Shown: positions 5,821 through 10,458 of the stretch, piece by piece
Numbering within the stretch: position 1 is the stretch's first letter
Layout of the letters: each line of letters starts with the position of its first letter
Origin: Bacteroides sp.
GTDB lineage: Bacteria; Bacteroidota; Bacteroidia; Bacteroidales; Bacteroidaceae
Direction of reading: 5' to 3'
NCBI GenBank assembly: GCA_030151635.1
Contig: JASLDF010000046.1
Coordinates: 1-10,458 of the forward strand
Length of the DNA: 10,458 bases
The notes under the pieces: model-generated
Seen by the model: the letters and a program-made list of their open reading frames with translations, nothing else
Told to the model about the DNA's origin: nothing
Database searches by the model: none
Made by a program: the position numbers and the translations under genes

Positions 5821-7425
5821 TCAGTTGATAAAACTTCCCATAATTTTGGGAACGAAATATACCATAAGACCTGCTACAACAATGTAAATAAGAGCAAATG
5901 GTATTGCTTTTTTCATGATTGCTCCTTCTTGACCTTGTTGTCCACAAGATGAAGTTGCAACCGCTATACTCTGTGGAGATATAATTTTACCACCCGTTGC
6001 ACCAGCAGTATTGGCAGCAGCTAACCAACATGGATCAGCACCAATTTCACCAGCAACGGTAGATTGTAATTTACCAAATAAAATGTTTGAAGAGGTATCA
6101 CTACCCGTTAAGAATGTACCCACACAACCTACTGTTGGAGCGAACAATGGATAGAATGCGCCAGTCAATGCTGCTAAAGCAACACCAATAACGTAAATCA
6201 TACCAGCAAAGTCCATTATAGAAGACAATGCGATTAAAGAACAAACAGTGATAATTGTTTTGTATTGTTGTTTCAACACGTTACCTAGCAGTTTTAATAA
6301 AGCTCCTAACTTAGCACCTTGGATAATACCGCCTATTATTGAACCTAGGAATAACAAGACACCTGTATCTACTAACCAATAGATTGATAATGGATGTGGC
6401 TCAACAGTATCTTTAACCATATTCATAATATCAAAATTGATTGTTGTACTCAGCATTTCTTTAAGTGGTTCTCTAAAAGGAAGAATAGGGCTAGTCAATA
6501 CTACTAAAAGCAGAATCAAACCATACACACTCCATGCTTTTAAAACATCTCCAGTAGAATGATTTTCTTTAGCTTTAGCTTGTTCTTCTTTATTTTTAGA
6601 AGGAACTAATTTTGCATAGATAATAATTGCAATAATTGCAGCGATACTACCCAAAATTGCAGGAGTTTCTGCTCCCATATATTTAGCCGCAATGTACTGA
6701 ACCGATAAAGACACACCACCTACTACAACACTCAACAATAAGTGTTTAGGTATCGACTTCACTTTTGGTTCTGTCATGTATAGAATAATGAATGGGATAA
6801 TAAACATCAGTGGAGATAGTTGCCAAACAATGTATGTACTTAGTGTTTGAATGTCTGCCACACCTGCTTGTTGAGCTAATACGATAACCGGAGTACCTAC
6901 AGCACCAAAGCCAGTGGCCACACTATTCGCAATTAAACTCACAACGGCAGAGAATACAGGTTGAAAACCTAAACTAATCAAAATAGCCGCAGGAATTGCA
7001 ACAGCCGTACCAAAACCAGCCATACCCTCAAGTAAGCCTCCAAAACCCCATGTCAATAGAATTACTTGGATACATTTATCAGAAGAAATAGAAGTAAATT
7101 GACTCTTTATTAGCTCCATTTTTTTAGTATGCACTAAAACTTGGTAACTAAAAATAGCCATTACAATAATAATTAAGATTGGGAAAATAGCTTTTAGAAC
7201 TCCATAACCAATTGATAACATCGTATCTGTTATAGGAAATTTAAAACCAAACAAGGCAATTACTACTGTAGCAATCAAAGTAATTACTGCACTCTTGTCT
7301 CCTGAGACTTTCATAACCCCGAGAAGGATAATCAATAGGGCCACCGGAATTACCGCCAATGTAATAGGAAGCCAACCGGCCGAATCAGTAGCGGCGCCAG
7401 CTGCTAATAACATAATAGAATTCAT
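5821..7425 (-). CDS. L-lactate permease (LctP/LldP family)
   Basis: A 534-residue inner-membrane protein with at least twelve hydrophobic segments, the usual length for the lactate permease family (TC 2.A.14), which takes up lactate, and in some members glycolate, with protons. Family signatures are visible: WGFGGLLEGMAGFGTA (126-141), NSVATGFGAVGTP (167-179), GTFLTGSDTSSN (436-447) and GGKIISPQSIAVA (478-490). A charged loop with KNKEEQAKAKEN (277-288) divides the protein. The ATG at 7425 begins MNSIMLL, directly followed by transmembrane segments. It is transcribed away from the four-domain sulfur-transfer gene, with a 259-base shared upstream region, and ends at its own hairpin. No lactate utilisation enzymes (lutABC, lldD) lie within the window. 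Confidence 0.95.
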   Translation of the reverse strand: MNSIMLLAAGAATDSAGWLPITLAVIPVALLIILLGVMKVSGDKSAVITLIATVVIALFGFKFPITDTMLSIGYGVLKAIFPILIIIVMAIFSYQVLVHTKKMELIKSQFTSISSDKCIQVILLTWGFGGLLEGMAGFGTAVAIPAAILISLGFQPVFSAVVSLIANSVATGFGAVGTPVIVLAQQAGVADIQTLSTYIVWQLSPLMFIIPFIILYMTEPKVKSIPKHLLLSVVVGGVSLSVQYIAAKYMGAETPAILGSIAAIIAIIIYAKLVPSKNKEEQAKAKENHSTGDVLKAWSVYGLILLLVVLTSPILPFREPLKEMLSTTINFDIMNMVKDTVEPHPLSIYWLVDTGVLLFLGSIIGGIIQGAKLGALLKLLGNVLKQQYKTIITVCSLIALSSIMDFAGMIYVIGVALAALTGAFYPLFAPTVGCVGTFLTGSDTSSNILFGKLQSTVAGEIGADPCWLAAANTAGATGGKIISPQSIAVATSSCGQQGQEGAIMKKAIPFALIYIVVAGLMVYFVPKIMGSFIN

Positions 7426-7613
7426 CGTTTTTCAATTTTTAGATTTAAAGTATATTTGTATTTAAGATTTGGCTGTGTGTGTTTTCATGTCAAATCGTCC
7501 TTTCAAAAAGATGAGGGTGTTTTTCATTTTCTCATTCTTTCTTTAATTATAGTACCGATTTGCAATGTCCAATATACAAATATTACCGCATTTATCGTAT
7601 TTTTTTATTTATT

Positions 7614-7629
7614 TTCTTGAAAACAAGAA
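7614..7629. repeat. Inverted repeat TTCTTG-N4-CAAGAA, candidate operator
   Basis: The perfect six-base arms TTCTTG (7614-7619) and CAAGAA (7624-7629) flank AAAA. The left arm covers the probable -33 element of the rightward gene, so a protein bound here could block or assist RNA polymerase. There is no T-run after it, so it is not a terminator. No cognate regulator gene is in the window. Confidence 0.5.
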
Positions 7630-7645
7630 CAATTAATTATATTCG
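7616..7645 (+). promoter_or_regulatory. Probable promoter of the four-domain sulfur-transfer gene
   Basis: CTTG at 7616-7619 and TATATTCG at 7638-7645 lie 18 bases apart. They resemble the Bacteroidetes TTTG/TAnnTTTG pattern with one mismatch in each box and spacing one base short. A start near 7652 would give a leader of about 33 bases before the ATG at 7685, which is preceded by an A-rich AAAGAAAGA rather than a classical ribosome binding site. Confidence 0.5.
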
Positions 7646-7652
7646 CTTGTTA

Positions 7653-7665
7653 TTTCCTTAGGAAA
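7653..7665. repeat. Palindrome TTTCCT-T-AGGAAA at the predicted transcription start
   Basis: Six-base arms with a single central base form a perfect palindrome immediately downstream of the predicted -7 box. Its position over the expected start point fits an operator for a dimeric repressor, or a short leader hairpin, although a one-base loop makes a stable hairpin unlikely in RNA. Confidence 0.45.
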
Positions 7666-7684
7666 CTATTTACACAAAGAAAGA

Positions 7685-10126
7685 ATGAAAGTAATTATTA
7701 TTGGAGGTGTAGCAGGTGGAGCAACAACTGCTGCTAGAATCAGACGCCAAAGTGAAGACGTTGAGATTGTATTAATCGAAAAGGGACCATATATCTCTTA
7801 TGCAAACTGTGGATTACCTTACTATATAGGTGATGTGATTACGGATCGTGACCGTTTGTTCGTACAAACGCCCGAAGTGTTTGGCAATCGTTTCAATATT
7901 GATGTTCGTGTCAATAACGAAGTGATGTCAATCAACAAAGAGAACAAAACCGTATCCGTTCAAAAACAAGATGGCACTACGTATGAAGAGTCATACGACA
8001 AGCTATTAATCTCTACAGGAGCTACGCCAGTTCGCCCACCACTAGAAGGAATAGATAACAAAGGCATCTTTACACTCCGTAATGTTACAGACACAGACCA
8101 AATTAAGGCATACATGGATAACAACAATGTTAAAAAAGCTGTTGTTGTAGGTGCTGGATTTATTGGTCTTGAAATGGCAGAAAATATTCATGCCAAAAAT
8201 ATTGAAGTTTCAATCATAGAAATGGGGAATCAGGTGATGAACCCAATCGACTTCTCAATGGCATCGCTTGTACACCAACATTTAATGGATAAAGAAGTAA
8301 ACCTATATTTAGGTGAAGCTGTACAATCTTTTACTGCCCATGAAGATGATTCTTTAACCATCAACTTAGCTAGTGGTAAAAAACTAGAAGCCGATTTGGT
8401 CATTCTTTCTATTGGGGTAAGACCTCATACTAAATTGGCTAAAGATGCAAATCTAACCATTGGTAAAGCTGGTGGTATTTATGTAGATGAACACTTAAGA
8501 ACATCTGACGAGAATATTTACGCTATTGGTGATGCCATTGAGTTTCCACACCCAATCACAAAAAAACCTTGGTTAAACTATCTTGCTGGACCAGCAAACA
8601 GACAAGGTCGTATTGTTGCAGATAATATCCTTGGTAAAAGCATTAGCTACGAAGGTTCGATAGGAACATCGATTGCGAAGGTTTTCGACATGACAGTTGC
8701 ATCAACAGGGCTTCCTGCAAAACGACTACAAGCAGAAGAAATTGAATACCGTTCTGTAATTACTCACGGTTCATCTCATGCAGGATACTATCCAGATGCT
8801 CTTCCATTAAGCATAAAACTAACATTTTGCCCGAAAACAGGTAAAATATACGGTGCTCAAATGGTAGGATACGATGGAATTGATAAACGAATAGATGAGA
8901 TTGCTTTGATTATTAAACATCAAGGAACAATATACGACTTGATGTCAATTGAACACGCATATGCACCTCCATTCTCATCAGCAAAAGACCCTATAGCAAT
9001 TGCGGGGTATACTGCACAAAACATCATCGATGATGGAGTAAAAGTATTAAGTTGGAGAGAATTAAAAGATATCAACCTAGACGAATTTGCTTTAGTAGAT
9101 ATTCGTACAGCCGATGAGTTTAAAACTGGCAGTTTACCAAACTCCATCAACATTCCGTTGGATGGAATGCGAAATCATTTAAACGAAATACCTAAAGATA
9201 AAAAAGTTCTATTATACTGTTCTGTTGGATTAAGAGGATATTTGGCTTATCGTTTATTAACAGGACATGGCTTTGACAATGTTTATAATTTAAATGGCGG
9301 ATTGAAAATATTTGAAGCTGCTACACAACCAATTATAAACAAAGATCAAACTAATCATTCACAAGATTCTAATCAGAAACAAGAAAATAAAGCACCTATG
9401 AAAACCATCAAAGTTGACGCTTGCGGATTACAATGCCCTGGTCCAATTATGCGTTTAAAAAACACCATAGACGAAATGGCTATTGGCGAACAGGTTGAAA
9501 TTACATCTACAGATGCAGCTTTCCCTAGAGATGCCGAAGCTTGGTGTGGTTCAACTGGACACGAGTTTATCAATAAAGATGCTTCAAAAGGTAAATATGT
9601 AGTTACCATTGCTAAAAAAGATGCAAGTCAACTGCCAGCAACAGGTGGACCTGCATTACGAGGTAAAACTTTCATCATGTTTAGCGACGACCTAGATAAA
9701 GCACTTGCTACATTTATCTTGGCAAATGGTGCGGCAGCAACGGGACAGAAAGTAACTATTTTCTTCACTTTCTGGGGATTAAATGTAATCAAGAAAGAGA
9801 ACAAACCAAAAGTTAAGAAAGACTTCCTTGGCAAGATGTTTAGCTTTATGTTGCCTAAGCACTCTAAAAAACTTAAACTATCACAAATGAATATGGGTGG
9901 CATGGGTAGCAAGATGATGCGCTACATTATGAAGAGCAAAGGAATTGATTCTCTAGAATCACTACGTAGACAGGCTCTATTCAATGGCGTAGAGTTTATT
10001 GCTTGCCAAATGTCTATGGACGTTATGGGTGTAGCACAAGAAGAACTACTACCAGAAGTTACTCTGGGTGGTGTTGCAACCTATATGGAAAGAGCAGACC
10101 AAGCAAATGGTAATCTTTTCATCTAA
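7685..10126 (+). CDS. CoA-disulfide reductase-rhodanese-TusA-DsrE fusion protein
   Basis: An 813-residue cytoplasmic protein with four domains. Residues 1 to about 445 are an FAD/NAD(P)H flavoenzyme of the single-cysteine CoA-disulfide/persulfide reductase class: FAD loop GGVAGG (7-12), redox Cys42 in YANCGLPYY, NAD(P)H loop GAGFIGLE (156-163), FAD-binding AIGDA (280-284), and the tyrosines in HAGYYPDA (365-372) and HAYAPPFSSAKDP (424-436). A rhodanese follows (about 455-548) with active-site Cys512 in CSVGLRG. After a hydrophilic linker (551-571) comes a TusA domain (572 to about 645) with CGLQCPGP; Cys584 aligns with E. coli TusA Cys19. The last domain (about 660-813) is DsrE-like, with Cys774 in FIACQMSMDVMG. 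It should reduce CoA persulfides or disulfides and pass sulfane sulfur between the cysteines. It is monocistronic, with a terminator 26 bases downstream. All key cysteines are present and the frame is intact. Confidence 0.94.
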   Translation: MKVIIIGGVAGGATTAARIRRQSEDVEIVLIEKGPYISYANCGLPYYIGDVITDRDRLFVQTPEVFGNRFNIDVRVNNEVMSINKENKTVSVQKQDGTTYEESYDKLLISTGATPVRPPLEGIDNKGIFTLRNVTDTDQIKAYMDNNNVKKAVVVGAGFIGLEMAENIHAKNIEVSIIEMGNQVMNPIDFSMASLVHQHLMDKEVNLYLGEAVQSFTAHEDDSLTINLASGKKLEADLVILSIGVRPHTKLAKDANLTIGKAGGIYVDEHLRTSDENIYAIGDAIEFPHPITKKPWLNYLAGPANRQGRIVADNILGKSISYEGSIGTSIAKVFDMTVASTGLPAKRLQAEEIEYRSVITHGSSHAGYYPDALPLSIKLTFCPKTGKIYGAQMVGYDGIDKRIDEIALIIKHQGTIYDLMSIEHAYAPPFSSAKDPIAIAGYTAQNIIDDGVKVLSWRELKDINLDEFALVDIRTADEFKTGSLPNSINIPLDGMRNHLNEIPKDKKVLLYCSVGLRGYLAYRLLTGHGFDNVYNLNGGLKIFEAATQPIINKDQTNHSQDSNQKQENKAPMKTIKVDACGLQCPGPIMRLKNTIDEMAIGEQVEITSTDAAFPRDAEAWCGSTGHEFINKDASKGKYVVTIAKKDASQLPATGGPALRGKTFIMFSDDLDKALATFILANGAAATGQKVTIFFTFWGLNVIKKENKPKVKKDFLGKMFSFMLPKHSKKLKLSQMNMGGMGSKMMRYIMKSKGIDSLESLRRQALFNGVEFIACQMSMDVMGVAQEELLPEVTLGGVATYMERADQANGNLFI

Positions 10127-10152
10127 ACTAACACTCCCACATTAAAATAAAG

Positions 10153-10190
10153 AAAGCGAAATTCCATAATGGAGTTTCGCTTTTTTATTT
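10153..10190. terminator. Bidirectional intrinsic terminator
   Basis: The arms AAAGCGAAATTCCA (10153-10166) and TGGAGTTTCGCTTT (10170-10183) pair with one T-G wobble around a three-base loop and are followed by TTTATTT on the plus strand. On the minus strand the same hairpin is followed by CTTTATTTTAAT. It lies 26 bases after the sulfur-transfer gene and directly after the stop of the convergent hydrolase gene, so it can end both transcripts. Confidence 0.85.
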
Positions 10191-10191
10191 C

Positions 10192-10458
10192 TTAATCAAG
10201 AGAATCGTAAATGGCTTGTTGCATTCGATTTCGAATATCGTATTCCGCCAATTTATTAGGATACTGTTTTGGATAAGTACGATTACAAGTCAATACAAAA
10301 ACCAAATTATTCTTTGGGTCTGCCCAAGCACAACTACCCGTAAAACCCGTGTGTCCAAAAGTTTCAATAGGCACTGTTTTCAAACAAGCAGAAGATTGAT
10401 TGGCATCGGCATTCGGTTTATCAAATCCTAGACCTCTACGACTAATTTTAGATTTCTT
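10192..10458 (-). CDS. C-terminus of a serine hydrolase (beta-lactamase-fold) domain protein, partial
   Basis: An open frame enters from the right edge with no start in the window and gives the last 88 residues of a larger protein, ending at a TAA at 10194-10192. Visible segments include RRGLGFDKPNADAN, FGHTGFTGSCAWADP, LVFVLTCNRTYP and IRNRMQQAIYDSLD. HTGFTG is the third active-site region of class C beta-lactamase/penicillin-binding-protein-type hydrolases, where the HTG triad takes the place of KTG. From memory this C-terminus matches the serine-hydrolase module fused behind glycoside hydrolase family 3 (beta-N-acetylglucosaminidase-like) domains in Bacteroidota proteins of roughly 1000 residues, which act on cell-wall material. 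The GH3 part, if present, lies outside the window, so it remains an inference. The internal TTG at 10383 should not be taken as a start, because the same frame continues with family-like sequence upstream. Confidence 0.85.
   Translation of the reverse strand, partial: KKSKISRRGLGFDKPNADANQSSACLKTVPIETFGHTGFTGSCAWADPKNNLVFVLTCNRTYPKQYPNKLAEYDIRNRMQQAIYDSLD

Larger units (their letters stand above)
7426..7684. promoter_or_regulatory. Divergent intergenic region, lactate permease versus sulfur-transfer gene
   Basis: This 259-base AT-rich region must hold the start signals of both divergent genes. The rightward promoter and two inverted repeats are listed separately. For the leftward gene no exact minus-strand TAnnTTTG was found; the nearest is AATATTTG (complement of 7576-7583, one mismatch) without a good -33 partner. 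A bulged inverted repeat, AAAGATGAG (7507-7515) against CTCATTCTTT (7531-7540), may fold in the permease leader. An exact TATATTTG on the plus strand at 7451-7458 has no -33 partner. No small gene is supported. Confidence 0.55.

Noticed and set aside
7451..7458. Exact TATATTTG on the plus strand in the divergent region
   Set aside because: There is no TTTG 19-21 bases upstream, and use would give a leader over 200 bases long. Likely chance in AT-rich DNA.
7507..7540. Bulged inverted repeat AAAGATGAG / CTCATTCTTT as a riboswitch or attenuator
   Set aside because: The stem is short and interrupted, with a 15-base loop and no T-run or conserved riboswitch core. Noted only within the intergenic entry.
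10216..10431. 71-codon plus-strand open frame near the right edge
   Set aside because: It overlaps the minus-strand serine hydrolase C-terminus, which has clear family motifs. The plus translation has none.

Overview
The window looks like chromosomal DNA from a member of the Bacteroidota, probably Bacteroidales-like. Three things suggest this: AT-rich sequence; a tRNA promoter that matches the Bacteroidetes pattern (TTTG, 19 bases, TAnnTTTG) exactly; and start codons mostly without a strong Shine-Dalgarno sequence. The right edge carries the C-terminus of what looks like a glycosidase/serine-hydrolase fusion of a kind I associate with this phylum. I cannot name the genus from the sequence.

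Left part (1-347): a non-coding stretch, then a CAU-anticodon tRNA gene (236-309) with its own promoter and an intrinsic terminator. Next (423-5759) is a compact set of six same-strand genes. They encode an aldo/keto reductase, a 12-TM MFS exporter of the AraJ/DHA1 type, a radical SAM protein, a SAM-dependent methyltransferase fused to a nucleotidyltransferase-like domain, a short P-loop corrinoid adenosyltransferase (CobO type) and a GNAT acetyltransferase. Gaps are 28, -4, 2, -8 and 6 bases, so the last five are almost certainly co-translated and the first very likely co-transcribed. This set is the most accessory-looking part of the window. Its enzyme mix (redox, radical chemistry, methyl transfer, possible nucleotidyl transfer, acyl transfer, export) resembles a small biosynthetic or modification pathway, but no substrate can be read from the sequence.

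Middle and right part: a 534-residue L-lactate permease (5821-7425, minus strand) converges on the operon and ends at a wobble-rich hairpin terminator that is well formed only in the minus-strand RNA. It is divergently arranged from an 813-residue four-domain protein (7685-10126): CoA-disulfide-reductase-type flavoenzyme, rhodanese, TusA and DsrE. All four predicted sulfur-handling cysteines (C42, C512, C584, C774) are in place. The 259-base divergent intergenic region carries two perfect inverted repeats around a probable promoter. A bidirectional hairpin terminator (10153-10190) separates this gene from the 3' end of a minus-strand serine-hydrolase (beta-lactamase-fold) domain that runs off the window.

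No CRISPR array, transposase, integrase or long direct repeat was seen.
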